The notes beneath the pieces were generated by a model. It did no database searches, had not been told where the DNA came from, and worked only from the letters and a program-made list of their open reading frames with translations. From Bacillus thuringiensis (lineage in GTDB: Bacteria; Bacillota; Bacilli; Bacillales; Bacillaceae_G): DNA of 64,000 nt. Location: positions 2,726,501 through 2,790,500 of the forward strand of contig NZ_CP012099.1 in assembly GCF_001182785.1 (NCBI RefSeq), given 5' to 3'. Below, one piece after another: positions 17,203-25,773 of this stretch. Both the position numbers and the translations under genes were made by a program. The stretch's first letter is position 1, and the number at the start of each line of letters is the position of its first letter.

Positions 17203-18864
17203 ATGGCATTTTCATTTCCGACTATACAAGAGTTTTTGGAACGTGTTTTAATCGATCATACATGTAGCCTTAATCACATTAAGCAAGTAAACGAAAAGTT
17301 TTATTATCTCCCTTCTACTACAGAAGAATATAATTGCACCATTATTTATGTAGATGACTCATTCACTGCATTAATTGACGCTTTTTCTTATGAATTAGCT
17401 GTTATCATCCTTAACGAAAACGATGAGCCGATATGCTGTATAACTTCTCAGCAAATGATTCCATTTCTTTATAAGTCCTACAATGAACTACAGGCATTTT
17501 ATGACACCGTAATAGAAACAACTGACTCTTCTGTTACAGTCATTGATAGTAAAGAATGCGTTCGAACTTGGACAGATGGTGCTGAAAAAATATTTTCAGT
17601 CAACCATAATGAAATTATTGGGCAACCGATTACTCGTTTTTTTGATTATAAAGACTTGGAAATTTTACAATCTTTACATGATGGAAAAAGCATAGTCGCT
17701 CAGTTCCATCAGCCTCGTCCCGATTTATTCGTATTAATTAATTCAAATCCAGTTTATTGTAATGATGAAATTATAGGAGCAGTCGTTTCAGAAACAGATG
17801 TTACAAATCAAGTCGCTTTAAATGAAAAACTATTTAATATGTCACATGAAATGCACCGTTTAGAACAAGAAGTGGCAAAGTATAAAGATGAATCCGATCC
17901 ATTTCTTGCGATGAATGGAAAAAGTCCTGTTATACAAAGAACAATACAATTAGCTAGAAAAGTTTGTTCGGTGAAATCAACTGTTTTAATACTTGGGGAA
18001 AGCGGAGTTGGAAAAGAAGTATTTGCGAAAGCAATTCATGAAGCAAGTGAAGCAGTGAAGGCGCCTTTCATTTCGATTAACTGCGGGGCAATTCCAGAAG
18101 CGTTATTTGAAAGTGAATTATTCGGTTACGAGCGTGGGGCGTTTTCTGGAGCTAATAGTAAAGGGAAAAAAGGTAAAATTGAACTCGCACAAGGCGGTAC
18201 TTTATTCCTCGATGAGATTGGCGAAATGCCGCTCGATATGCAAGTAAAACTGTTACGTGTACTACAAGAACGAAAGTATTACCGAGTTGGCGGAGAAAAA
18301 GAAATTAATATTGATTTTCGCATTATCGCTGCTACAAATCGGGATTTACAAGAAGAAATGAGAAAAGGAACTTTCCGAGAAGATTTATATTATCGTTTAA
18401 ATGTAGTTAGCCTGCATATTCCACCGCTGCGTGAAAGACGAGAGGATATTATCGAACTCACATACTCATTCTTAAACGATTTTTCAATTAACTATAACAG
18501 ACCAATTCGTGATTTACCTTCAAGCATTATGCATGAACTGCTTCATTACAATTGGCCAGGTAATATTCGCGAACTTCGAAACGTTGTTGAACGACTTGTG
18601 GTATTTGCGACAGACGGAATTATAAAACAAGAATATTTACCATTTCATACAACCGAAAATTTAGACAATCATACAGCTCATTCCCTATTACTCAGCAACA
18701 ATAATACAATCCTTTCTTTACAAGAAGAGATGGATGAGCATGAGAAAAAAGTTATTGAAAGGGCTTTACGAATTTTAAATGGCAATAAATTAGAATGTGC
18801 AAAACAACTTGGCGTAACAAGGGCTACTTTATATAACCGTTTAAAAAAACTTGGACTTCAATAA
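17203..18864 (+). CDS. Sigma-54-dependent transcriptional activator (PAS-AAA+-Fis)
   Basis: 553-residue enhancer-binding protein that drives open-complex formation by sigma-54 polymerase. Order: N-terminal sensory region (1-95), PAS-like domain (about 100-205), a short coiled segment, AAA+ domain with Walker A GESGVGKE (265-272), GAFSGA loop (312-317, Ser in place of the usual Thr), Walker B LFLDE (334-338), and a Fis-type HTH ending in [16 protein letters not shown]. It lies between two operons that each carry a -24/-12 promoter, so it probably activates both in response to hydroxyproline or proline. The ligand is inferred. The ATG has CGGGAGGG upstream. Confidence 0.93.
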   Translation: MAFSFPTIQEFLERVLIDHTCSLNHIKQVNEKFYYLPSTTEEYNCTIIYVDDSFTALIDAFSYELAVIILNENDEPICCITSQQMIPFLYKSYNELQAFYDTVIETTDSSVTVIDSKECVRTWTDGAEKIFSVNHNEIIGQPITRFFDYKDLEILQSLHDGKSIVAQFHQPRPDLFVLINSNPVYCNDEIIGAVVSETDVTNQVALNEKLFNMSHEMHRLEQEVAKYKDESDPFLAMNGKSPVIQRTIQLARKVCSVKSTVLILGESGVGKEVFAKAIHEASEAVKAPFISINCGAIPEALFESELFGYERGAFSGANSKGKKGKIELAQGGTLFLDEIGEMPLDMQVKLLRVLQERKYYRVGGEKEINIDFRIIAATNRDLQEEMRKGTFREDLYYRLNVVSLHIPPLRERREDIIELTYSFLNDFSINYNRPIRDLPSSIMHELLHYNWPGNIRELRNVVERLVVFATDGIIKQEYLPFHTTENLDNHTAHSLLLSNNNTILSLQEEMDEHEKKVIERALRILNGNKLECAKQLGVTRATLYNRLKKLGLQ

Positions 18865-18918
18865 AGAAGCAGTATGCACCGATTAGGCGTTTACAGGTAG
18901 CTCTCTCCCTCCTCTATA

Positions 18919-18936
18919 TTGGCATGATTTTTGCAT
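18919..18936 (+). promoter_or_regulatory. Sigma-54 (-24/-12) promoter of the plus redox operon
   Basis: TTGGCATGATTTTTGCAT matches TGGCAYnnnnnTTGCW. It lies 39 bases before the ATG at 18975 and 55 bases after the activator's stop, so it defines a separate transcript for the three redox-subunit genes. Confidence 0.85.
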
Positions 18937-18974
18937 ATATAATTTGTGCAAACCGAACTAGAGGAGGAATACAT

Positions 18975-19247
18975 ATGACAAATAAAAACAACTTAATCGT
19001 TTGTCGTTGTGAAGAGGTTACATACGGACAACTTCAATCGACAATTGCTGAATATAACTGCTCGGCAAGAGAATTAAAACTAAGAACACGTGCTGGCATG
19101 GGATTTTGCGGCGGTCGTACATGCAGAATAATGATAGATCGAATGATTGAAAATGCGAAGCCTGGCGTAACTCTTAATGAACTACCGTTAAAATATCAAC
19201 CACCAATACGTGCAGTTACTTTTGGATCGGTAGGTGAAAGTAAATGA
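18975..19247 (+). CDS. BFD-like [2Fe-2S] protein, D-hydroxyproline dehydrogenase subunit
   Basis: 90 residues with four Cys arranged CxC (10, 12) and CxxxxC (45, 50), the bacterioferritin-associated-ferredoxin-like [2Fe-2S] pattern seen in VCRCEEV and GFCGGRTC. In D-hydroxyproline and opine dehydrogenases a domain of this kind is either a separate small subunit or fused to a larger one. The frame is open further upstream to 18924, but that stretch contains the sigma-54 promoter. The ATG at 18975 has a perfect GAGGAGG site. It overlaps the next gene by ATGA (19244-19247). Confidence 0.85.
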   Translation: MTNKNNLIVCRCEEVTYGQLQSTIAEYNCSARELKLRTRAGMGFCGGRTCRIMIDRMIENAKPGVTLNELPLKYQPPIRAVTFGSVGESK

Positions 19248-19576
19248 GTAGAATTACACATCACCCTATTTTAGGTACTTTACAAAGTAGTGAGCGTATT
19301 ACTTTTCAATTTAACGGTCATCAATACGAAGCATATGAACATGAAACGATAGCTGCTGCCCTGTTAGCAAATGAAATACGGACATTAAGAGTTCATGAAG
19401 ATAGCGGGACACCGCGAGGTATTTATTGTAATATCGGGCACTGTTCCGAATGCCGCGTGACAGTAAACAATCAAACAAATGTACGCGCATGCTTAACTGT
19501 TGTAGAAGAAAACATGGTTGTTGAAAGCGGGAAACAGCATCCGAATATCGTGAGAGAGATGGTGAAAAAACGATGA
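19244..19576 (+). CDS. [2Fe-2S] ferredoxin-domain subunit (HcnA-like)
   Basis: 110 residues. A ferredoxin-type cluster motif is formed by Cys62, Cys67, Cys70 and Cys83 in GIYCNIGHCSECRV...RACL, in a Fer2_4-like protein of the type found as the small subunit of hydrogen-cyanide synthase/opine oxidase-like enzymes. It should relay electrons between the flavin subunits. Coupled to both neighbours by 4-base overlaps (19244-19247, 19573-19576), implying stoichiometric synthesis. Confidence 0.87.
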   Translation: MSRITHHPILGTLQSSERITFQFNGHQYEAYEHETIAAALLANEIRTLRVHEDSGTPRGIYCNIGHCSECRVTVNNQTNVRACLTVVEENMVVESGKQHPNIVREMVKKR

Positions 19577-20808
19577 GTGATGTAATTATTATCGGTGCAG
19601 GGCCAGCGGGATTATCTGCTTCTATCTCTTGTGCTCGTTTCGGACTAAAAGTGCTCGTTATTGATGAATTTATGAAGCCGGGCGGGAGATTGTTAGGACA
19701 GTTGCATCAAGAGCCTACTGGAGAATGGTGGAACGGAATAGAAGAATCGAAGCGACTTCATGAAGAAGCAGAATCACTTTCAGTACATATCAGGTGCGGT
19801 GTGTCGGTCTATAATTTAGATAAAGATGAAAACAATTGGTTTGTACATACTAATATCGGTACGTTAGAAGCGCCATTCGTACTACTTGCTACTGGTGCTG
19901 CGGAATATTCTATTCCCCTTCCAGGCTGGACACTTCCAGGAGTGATGTCAATTGGAGCAGCTCAAGTTATGACAAATGTTCATCGCGTGCAAGTTGGAAA
20001 AAAAGGAATCATTATTGGTGCTAACATTTTGTCTTTCGCCATTTTAAGTGAATTGCAATTAGCGGGAATTAAAGTAGATCATATTGTACTCCCTGAAAAA
20101 AGCGAGTTAAGTCAAAAAGCTGGTGAACCTGAAGAAGTTTTAAACTCTCTTTTAAATGCAGCACAACTCGCTCCTTCTGCTATTTTACGAATAGGTAGCC
20201 ACTTTATGAAATATGATTGGATTCGAAAAGCTGGATTAACATTCTATCCAAACAGCGGAATGAAAATAAACGGAACGCCACTTCACCTTCGGAAAGCAGC
20301 TCTTGAAATTATCGGAACAGATCAAGTTGAAGGTGTACGTATTGCTAATATTGACTCTAAAGGAAATGTTATTAATGGATCAGAGAAAATATATGAAGCA
20401 GATTTTGTTTGTATTGCCGGGGGATTATATCCACTTGCCGAACTTGCAGCTGTAGCTGGTTGTCCCTTCCATTACATTTCAGAATTAGGCGGACATGTTC
20501 CTCTCCATTCCGAAACAATGGAAACCCCTCTTCCTGGTTTATTTGTAGCTGGCAATATTACAGGCATTGAAAGCGGAAAAATTGCGATGGCGCAAGGAAC
20601 AGTTGCAGGTCTATCAATTGCTAAATACGCAGGTGAAAAACATGATATAGTCGACCAACAATTATATCACGCCATTCAAAACGTTCACTCTGTTCGTCAA
20701 AAAGCTGCAATTCAGTTTAATCCGATGGTAGATATCGGTAGACGAAAGATGAATGAAATTTGGCGTGATTATTCTTCTACATATGCACATACTAAAAAGA
20801 GCTGCTGA
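19573..20808 (+). CDS. NAD(P)/FAD-dependent oxidoreductase subunit (HcnB-like)
   Basis: 411 residues of pyridine-nucleotide-disulfide oxidoreductase type. The FAD motif GAGPAGLSAS is at 8-17, LLATGAAEY near 110, a second nucleotide-binding region around 140, and the C-terminal FAD motif GLFVAGNITGIESGKIAMAQG. It matches the large alpha subunit of multi-subunit D-hydroxyproline/opine dehydrogenases and probably takes electrons from the DAO-type subunit (15847-17022) through the Fe-S proteins. It ends the plus operon, with its stop codon inside a strong bidirectional terminator. Confidence 0.88.
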   Translation: MSDVIIIGAGPAGLSASISCARFGLKVLVIDEFMKPGGRLLGQLHQEPTGEWWNGIEESKRLHEEAESLSVHIRCGVSVYNLDKDENNWFVHTNIGTLEAPFVLLATGAAEYSIPLPGWTLPGVMSIGAAQVMTNVHRVQVGKKGIIIGANILSFAILSELQLAGIKVDHIVLPEKSELSQKAGEPEEVLNSLLNAAQLAPSAILRIGSHFMKYDWIRKAGLTFYPNSGMKINGTPLHLRKAALEIIGTDQVEGVRIANIDSKGNVINGSEKIYEADFVCIAGGLYPLAELAAVAGCPFHYISELGGHVPLHSETMETPLPGLFVAGNITGIESGKIAMAQGTVAGLSIAKYAGEKHDIVDQQLYHAIQNVHSVRQKAAIQFNPMVDIGRRKMNEIWRDYSSTYAHTKKSC

Positions 20809-20831
20809 GATTATTCTCAACAGCTCTTTTC
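20795..20831. terminator. Bidirectional terminator between convergent operons
   Basis: AAAAGAGCTGCTGAGA (20795-20810) and TCTCAACAGCTCTTTT (20815-20830), TTAT loop, one mismatch. It contains the stop codon of the upstream oxidoreductase gene. Confidence 0.85.
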
Positions 20832-20832
20832 T

Positions 20833-21141
20833 CTACTCATCCGAGTTATTAAATTTCGCTAATGCGTAAATACCTTCTTCATCATCTAATTCAAGTTGTA
20901 ATCTCGCTGCGAATGAATTGACATTATATTCTCTGTCAAGCAATAAGCGTAATGCTTCGATTAAGTTTGCTTGAATTAAAATTTGCTGGCGACCATTTAC
21001 CTCTACTTCCGCAGAGAAACCGTAGTCATCGTCATACATGAGTTCAACTAACACTTCTTCTGGACCCACTTGTCTTTTTTCAGCTATATATACGCAAAGC
21101 GCATTTATTAATTCTTGTTCAGAAATTTTTATTGTTTCCAT
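20833..21141 (-). CDS. YxcD-like (DUF2653) protein
   Basis: 102-residue acidic soluble protein (METIKISEQELINALCVYIA..., then an acidic MYDDDYGFSAEVEVNGR segment) matching my recollection of Bacillus YxcD/DUF2653. The function is unknown. Its start overlaps the end of the upstream secreted-protein gene by 13 bases (21129-21141), so the two are translationally coupled and probably work together. It ends at the bidirectional terminator. Confidence 0.75.
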   Translation of the reverse strand: METIKISEQELINALCVYIAEKRQVGPEEVLVELMYDDDYGFSAEVEVNGRQQILIQANLIEALRLLLDREYNVNSFAARLQLELDDEEGIYALAKFNNSDE

Positions 21142-21578
21142 GCTACTTCATCTGCCTTCTTCTTACGTTGGTCTTTGAAGTATTTAAATGCACGAACTGC
21201 TAACATTACGATACCAGCCATTACTAACATATTTACCATAAACGCTAATACAGAACCAAGAGCTCCCATATTTGCAAATAAGCTACCCATTAGTAAACCA
21301 CCAAGACCACCTAGTAATAAACCTTTCATAAAGCTTCCTTTATTACTTTTTGGTGCTGTGTTTGTTGCTTTCGTTTTTGAATCTGGAGTCGTTTTTTGAG
21401 AATTTACATTTGAGTCTTTTTTGTTTAAATCAACTTTTGACTTTTGACCTGAACTTGGTGTAAATGATTTTTTACCAGATTTGTAACTTTTCGCTGCTGC
21501 ATGATCTACGAACATAAAGCTGCTAGCCCCAAAGATAACCATGAATGCTGTCATTACTGCTACAAGTTTTTTCAACAT
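21129..21578 (-). CDS. Secreted or membrane-anchored protein with Gly-rich hairpin, unknown function
   Basis: 149 residues. A Sec signal peptide (about 1-28, ending DHAAA) is followed by a Ser/Lys/Thr-rich polar linker (about 29-80), then GSFMKGLLLGGLGGLLMGSLFANM and a second hydrophobic stretch LGSVLAFMVNMLVMAGIVMLAVRAF, then a Lys-rich tail. The Gly-zipper-like segment suggests membrane insertion. It is transcribed with the YxcD-like gene. Upstream, between this gene and the divergent DUF1836 gene, lie two copies of a short palindrome that may be a shared operator. Confidence 0.7.
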   Translation of the reverse strand: MLKKLVAVMTAFMVIFGASSFMFVDHAAAKSYKSGKKSFTPSSGQKSKVDLNKKDSNVNSQKTTPDSKTKATNTAPKSNKGSFMKGLLLGGLGGLLMGSLFANMGALGSVLAFMVNMLVMAGIVMLAVRAFKYFKDQRKKKADEVAWKQ

Positions 21579-21669
21579 ATTATATCCATTCTCCTTTTAT
21601 ATAGATATATGTGAAATCTATCTTTCTAGTAAATTCAGAATGATAGATTTGTTTTTAAGAACATTTTAA

Positions 21670-21685
21670 AGGTTCTTATGAACTT
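21670..21685. promoter_or_regulatory. Palindrome 1, candidate operator
   Basis: AGGTTCTTATGAACTT, inverted copy of the palindrome at 21798-21813 (one base differs). It lies 91 bases upstream of the minus-strand secreted-protein gene. Confidence 0.5.
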
Positions 21686-21797
21686 ATTATATGAACTTTT
21701 GTCGAAATATGCAAGTATTATTTACTTTCAACAGTTTGGTGACAAAGGAAAAATTAAGCAAAACAGAATTGACTTTAAATGAAACAAAACATATTAT

Positions 21798-21813
21798 AAG
21801 TTCATAAGAACTT
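21798..21813. promoter_or_regulatory. Palindrome 2, candidate operator
   Basis: AAGTTCATAAGAACTT, a perfect 6-4-6 inverted repeat 23 bases before the DUF1836 ATG. It repeats the element at 21670 on the opposite strand. Confidence 0.5.
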
Positions 21814-21836
21814 TTTATTATTTTGGAGGTGAAAAG

Positions 21837-22601
21837 ATGGAAACATTTCATCTCACACGAAACGAAATGGCTACCCTTCTTCTATCACTAAGAGGATGGA
21901 ATACGAAAAAGCCTCTCGGTATTTTACAAGAAGCTTGGGCAAAGTCACATAAAAAAGATATTGAAAGCGGACAAAGCGTTACAGCTTTTATTACTACCGC
22001 ACTTTCACCTATTTTTGAAAAGCTGATTAAAATTGACGATACTGATGTCGGTTTTTCTTTAAATGAAATAGTTGCGCTTGGCAATCAGATTGAAAACACA
22101 AGTTTCTCTGTAACTGCTATGCAAAACTGGGTGAAACGAGATATAAAAGAAATGATTGGCTCTCCTCAAAAAGGGAAAAAATATTCGATTGAACAAGCAG
22201 CCTTACTGTTCATTGTCGAAGATTTAAAAACAGCACTTGATTTTGAATCAATTCGTAAGCTATTACGCCTTATCGTTAATGACCCAGCCGATCGAAGTGA
22301 TGATTTAATCAATCCTGTTCATTTATATGTAGCATACTCTTCTCTATTTGAAGAACTCAATCAAGGGAATTGCTTACAACTAAATGCAACAGATACAGTT
22401 CATACAATTGAAAACATCGTAAAAGAAAAAGCTGATAAAATCGCAAGCAAGTTCGATCAAATTAATAACGAACAACGCGAAGCAATTCGTAACGCTATTA
22501 TTATTGCGACCCTTTCTGTACATACCGCTTATGTACAAATGTTAGCAAAACGTTACGTAACAGCAACGTTATTTTTACAGAACTTAGATGTGAAGCCTTA
22601 A
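21837..22601 (+). CDS. DUF1836-type putative regulator
   Basis: 254 residues. The N-terminal part matches DUF1836 from memory: MATLLLSLRGWNTKKPLG, SFSVTAMQNWVKRDIKEMIG and KKYSIEQAALLFIVEDLK. The last two resemble the MerR-like pairing of a helix-turn-helix with a recognition helix. The rest is helical and uncharacterised. A DNA-binding role is inferred, supported by the perfect palindrome 23 bases upstream and its inverted twin before the divergent gene, which would suit autoregulation. The ATG has TTGGAGGTG upstream. Confidence 0.72.
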   Translation: METFHLTRNEMATLLLSLRGWNTKKPLGILQEAWAKSHKKDIESGQSVTAFITTALSPIFEKLIKIDDTDVGFSLNEIVALGNQIENTSFSVTAMQNWVKRDIKEMIGSPQKGKKYSIEQAALLFIVEDLKTALDFESIRKLLRLIVNDPADRSDDLINPVHLYVAYSSLFEELNQGNCLQLNATDTVHTIENIVKEKADKIASKFDQINNEQREAIRNAIIIATLSVHTAYVQMLAKRYVTATLFLQNLDVKP

Positions 22602-22632
22602 AAAATAGGAGCAGAAATGCTTCTATTTTTTT
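22601..22632 (+). terminator. Terminator of the DUF1836 gene
   Basis: AAAAATAGGAGCA (22601-22613), GAAA tetraloop, TGCTTCTATTTTT (22618-22630), T-run. Confidence 0.85.
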
Positions 22633-22642
22633 ATAACGGAAA

Positions 22643-22684
22643 CAAGCAAGCATCTGTTCCAAATATACAACAAATGCTTGCTTG
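22643..22684. repeat. 11-bp inverted repeat with 20-base spacer
   Basis: CAAGCAAGCAT (22643-22653) and ATGCTTGCTTG (22674-22684), perfect. Followed by ATTTATTTAAATTT. It could be a loose second terminator or a protein site. The role is undecided. Confidence 0.4.
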
Positions 22685-22804
22685 ATTTATTTAAATTTAA
22701 GTTTCATTTCATATAAAGCCGTAGTATTACGCATATCTACAAGTAGTGTCATTTAAGGTTCCATATATCCCTCTAACCCTCATTACATTCAGAATTAACT
22801 TTTT

Positions 22805-23305
22805 TTACCGTGCTATTTTCTCATTCTTAATTCTATGCATATCATACACTTTCACTTCATTCTCTATATATGATTTTACTTTTTTAAATTCAGCTTTCTC
22901 ATAACAACGAATTGCCCTTTTGTTATCTTCCCTTACCTGTAATACAACTGCTTGTATATCGGAATCTAAAAACGATTTACTTATGAAATACTTTGTAATT
23001 TCTGTTCCAAGTCCTTTTGAATATAAATTCGAAACGCCAATAAGAATAGAGTATTCCATCACATAGGTATCATCATATTTCGTCTTTTTTAATCCGACTC
23101 TTCCTATTACTTCATCTCCCACTATTATTACATGATAACTTGCATAAGACCGCGCTAATTTTTTAGTCCAATACTCCCGAAGTTCTTCTATTGTATATCG
23201 CTTAAATGGTTTCACATCTGCTATGTTATGTAATTCTTCGTCGTTATATCATTCTAATATAATTGGTAAATCATCCAATTCTAGAAGACGTTCTTCCCAG
23301 TTCAC
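22805..23305 (-). pseudogene. GNAT acetyltransferase gene interrupted by an in-frame TGA
   Basis: Translation from a GTG at 23305 (GGGGTGG upstream) reads MNWEERLLELDDLPIILE, then TGA at 23249-23251 (codon 19), then YNDEELHNIADVKPFKRY in the same frame to the stop at 22805. The downstream part (22805-23215 open) carries a GNAT core, with the acetyl-CoA loop LYSKGLGTEITKYF and the beta-strand pair AVVLQVREDNKRAIRCYEKAEF. With the stop read through, the 166-residue protein has normal GNAT length. A single G-to-A change of a TGG codon would explain the stop. Restart at GTG 23215 would lose the first strand. Sequencing error is the alternative. Confidence 0.75.
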
Positions 23306-23341
23306 ATTTCCACCCCATCTATTTTATGTTTTCAAACCAAT

Positions 23342-24457
23342 TTAAAAAGAATATGCATATTCTTTTTTAGGTAATCTCACTATCTGTTGAATAAAAGGGG
23401 ATTTTTCTACAATATCCTCTAACTGCCCCTCACTATAAACGTAAATACCACCTACATATGAACTGTACGCCTTTTTCTCAGTTATTATCGCTAAATTGTT
23501 ATTTTCCTTTTTAAAATCACCCTCCACTCCTTTTTGAAATGATAAACTTTTAGTTGGTGAAACATAAAGTTGAATTAAAGATACTATTTCAACATCATCT
23601 GATTTTGCAAAGCACTGTATTTCATTTAAAATTATTTCATCTTGTAACGGAAGAAAGTCTTCTACTTCTAACTTCTCTCCTTTATGAAAAAAGTTTTGAA
23701 GTTCAGGAGTATAGAACGAAAGATTTTTCTCCTCTATCATTTTAAAAATTGTTTGCAGCAATATGTCTTTTCCTATCACAAACGGGTGGCCAAATCCATT
23801 ATTGTAAAGCCCCTCTTTCATTTTCATTAATTGTTCGATGAAGGGGATTCCCGATTCTTCAATAACAAGTTTACCGTCAATTAAACGCATGTTAGCAATC
23901 AATTCTTCTATCTGTAAACCTTCTAATTCAAGCGATGAGTAATATAAATCTCTATTCCAAAAATCTAATTGATCCATTCCTAATGAATTAAATAAGAGCT
24001 CATCTATAATCGGAAAAACTCCATCTTCTGTTAAAACTTTCGTTACATCACCTATTAATCCAGTTGTTTGATTTAAAATCGTACGTATTTCTTCGTCCTC
24101 TTGAATGATTCGTACCGTCCACTCACCATGATCTTCACCCGATATTTGCTGAAAACAATGTGAATATGGCCCATGTCCAACATCGTGTAAAAGGGCTACA
24201 GTAGATACTAGCTTTCGTTCATATTTCGATAAATGTATGTCACCAATCTCAGTAAGATGTTCTATCACTTTATTTACTAGCACATATACACCTATCGAAT
24301 GTTCTTCCCTCGTATGTATTGCGTTCTCATGTAAAAGATAAGTATGTCCTTGTTGTTTAATATTCGCCAACCTTTGAAATGCTTTTGTATCTATCAATCG
24401 AAGGATATCTCTATCACGAATAAAGATTGGTCCATAAATCGGATCTGTAATATACAT
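23342..24457 (-). CDS. HD-domain phosphohydrolase (dNTPase-like, YwfO type)
   Basis: 371 residues. The start MYITDPIYGPI and FQRLANIKQQGHTYLL..HTREEHSIGVYVL are typical of the dGTPase-like HD family. The HD pair is in VALLHDVGHGPYSHCFQ (about 93-94), the upstream His in RLANIKQQGH/HTREEHS and a later Asp in LGMDQLDFWNRDLYYS. Relatives such as B. subtilis YwfO have been linked to dNTP hydrolysis. The substrate here is not shown. The ATG at 24457 has AGGAGGAG upstream. Monocistronic. Confidence 0.82.
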   Translation of the reverse strand: MYITDPIYGPIFIRDRDILRLIDTKAFQRLANIKQQGHTYLLHENAIHTREEHSIGVYVLVNKVIEHLTEIGDIHLSKYERKLVSTVALLHDVGHGPYSHCFQQISGEDHGEWTVRIIQEDEEIRTILNQTTGLIGDVTKVLTEDGVFPIIDELLFNSLGMDQLDFWNRDLYYSSLELEGLQIEELIANMRLIDGKLVIEESGIPFIEQLMKMKEGLYNNGFGHPFVIGKDILLQTIFKMIEEKNLSFYTPELQNFFHKGEKLEVEDFLPLQDEIILNEIQCFAKSDDVEIVSLIQLYVSPTKSLSFQKGVEGDFKKENNNLAIITEKKAYSSYVGGIYVYSEGQLEDIVEKSPFIQQIVRLPKKEYAYSF

Positions 24458-24734
24458 ACGTTCTCCTCCTATTTTTGTAAATGAAAGACCTATGCCATTA
24501 TACTTAATTTTCAGTCTATTATCATTGATATATGAGAAATTTTTAATAATCTTTTCATTAACCCTTCATGAAAACGCGGCTTATATCCTTTACTATAATA
24601 CTTATGAGAGACATAAAAGAATTGAAATAGCAATCCCCTATGTAAATAAGGTATAATCTACATATAGTGAACCTTTTACGTTATTAAATAAAAGGTTCTT
24701 ATACTCAAAAATTCATAAACTAGAAGGTGCAACA

Positions 24735-25340
24735 ATGTTAAGTAGTTTTATTCATTCAGTATTAACGTTTTTTGAAGGATTAGGTTATTGGGGCATTATG
24801 CTTGGACTTATGATTGAGATTATTCCAAGTGAAATAGTCCTTGCTTATGCAGGTTACTTAGTATTCAATGGTAGTATCTCATTTATAGGTGCAGTCGTAT
24901 TCGGTACAATTGGCGGTGTTATTGCCCAAATCTTTATTTATTGGCTTGGACGATACGGCGGACGCCCCATATTAGAACGTTATGGAAAATATATTTTCAT
25001 ACATAAAAAACAAATAGATGCTGCAGAAGATTGGTTTAATCGTTACGGAACTGGCGTCATTTTTACAGCACGCTTCATTCCAGTAGTACGTCATGCGATT
25101 TCAATTCCTGCTGGTATTACAAAAATGCCTTTACTACGTTTCACTACATTAACAGCACTTGCGATTATCCCTTGGTCTATTATTTTCATTTATTTAGGTG
25201 AAAAACTAGGCGAAAACTGGGAGAATATAAACGATATTGCTGGTCCGTATGTGAAATCATTTGCAATTGGTGGCGTCGTACTTATACTTTTATACTTCGT
25301 TATAAAAAAATGGACAAAAAAGCGCAAAAATCTTGCTTAA
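24735..25340 (+). CDS. DedA-family membrane protein
   Basis: 201 residues with the SNARE-associated/DedA (PF09335) pattern. It has an amphipathic start, the IEIIPSEIVLAYAGYLVF re-entrant-like segment, GGVIAQIFIYWLGRYGGRP, then TGVIFTARFIPVVRHAISIPAGITKM with the conserved R and (F)IP residues, and about five hydrophobic segments. Members flip phospholipids or undecaprenyl phosphate, but which one is not evident. The ATG has AAGGTG upstream. A terminator follows. Confidence 0.88.
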   Translation: MLSSFIHSVLTFFEGLGYWGIMLGLMIEIIPSEIVLAYAGYLVFNGSISFIGAVVFGTIGGVIAQIFIYWLGRYGGRPILERYGKYIFIHKKQIDAAEDWFNRYGTGVIFTARFIPVVRHAISIPAGITKMPLLRFTTLTALAIIPWSIIFIYLGEKLGENWENINDIAGPYVKSFAIGGVVLILLYFVIKKWTKKRKNLA

Positions 25341-25348
25341 GAATATAA

Positions 25349-25392
25349 TAAAAACCGCTATAAATTCATTCGGAATTATAGCGGTTTTTTAT
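25349..25392 (+). terminator. Terminator of the DedA gene
   Basis: AAAAACCGCTATAA and TTATAGCGGTTTTT arms with a 12-base loop, T-run following. Confidence 0.85.
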
Positions 25393-25508
25393 TTATATAT
25401 GAATTAATCTTCAGGAATTATATAACACCTTTCCATCTACATTTACATGGATAAGCAACCATTCGATCATTCTTTTCGTATATTATCTCAAAAAGGAGTG
25501 ATTCCCCT

Positions 25509-25733
25509 ATGCATTGGCAGCAAAAAATACCATACTTAATCGGACGCCCTATCGGTATTTCCTTCATAAATGGGCAAGGAACTTCTGGCGTATTATGTTC
25601 AGCGCATGATGGTCAATTATATGTGTATGAATACCTTTATCAAGCTCAGTTCGCAATGAAACATTTTGATTATAGACAGGTTCAAGATATACATGCATTC
25701 CCAAATTGCCCTCACCAAAATCCTCTATACTAA
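25509..25733 (+). CDS. Small conserved-type protein of unknown function
   Basis: 74 residues, soluble, Tyr/Gln/His-rich, beginning MHWQQKIPYLIGRPIGISF and including GQGTSGVLCSAHDGQLYVYEYLY. The pattern (small beta-rich, GtGTsGvL) recalls small Bacillus proteins with an Sm-like or spore-associated fold, but no family is recognised. AAAAGGAGTG lies ten bases before the ATG, and a bidirectional terminator follows at once, so the unit is complete. Confidence 0.65.
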   Translation: MHWQQKIPYLIGRPIGISFINGQGTSGVLCSAHDGQLYVYEYLYQAQFAMKHFDYRQVQDIHAFPNCPHQNPLY

Positions 25734-25770
25734 AAAAATCGGAACGGCTCATAGCCATTCCGATTTCTAT
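25732..25770. terminator. Convergent bidirectional terminator
   Basis: AAATCGGAACGGCT / AGCCATTCCGATTT arms (one wobble or mismatch) around CAT, between the small gene and dltD. Confidence 0.8.
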
Positions 25771-25773
25771 ACT

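Noticed and set aside
18924..18974. N-terminal extension of the BFD-like protein
   Set aside because: It would start inside the sigma-54 promoter; ATG 18975 follows GAGGAGG.
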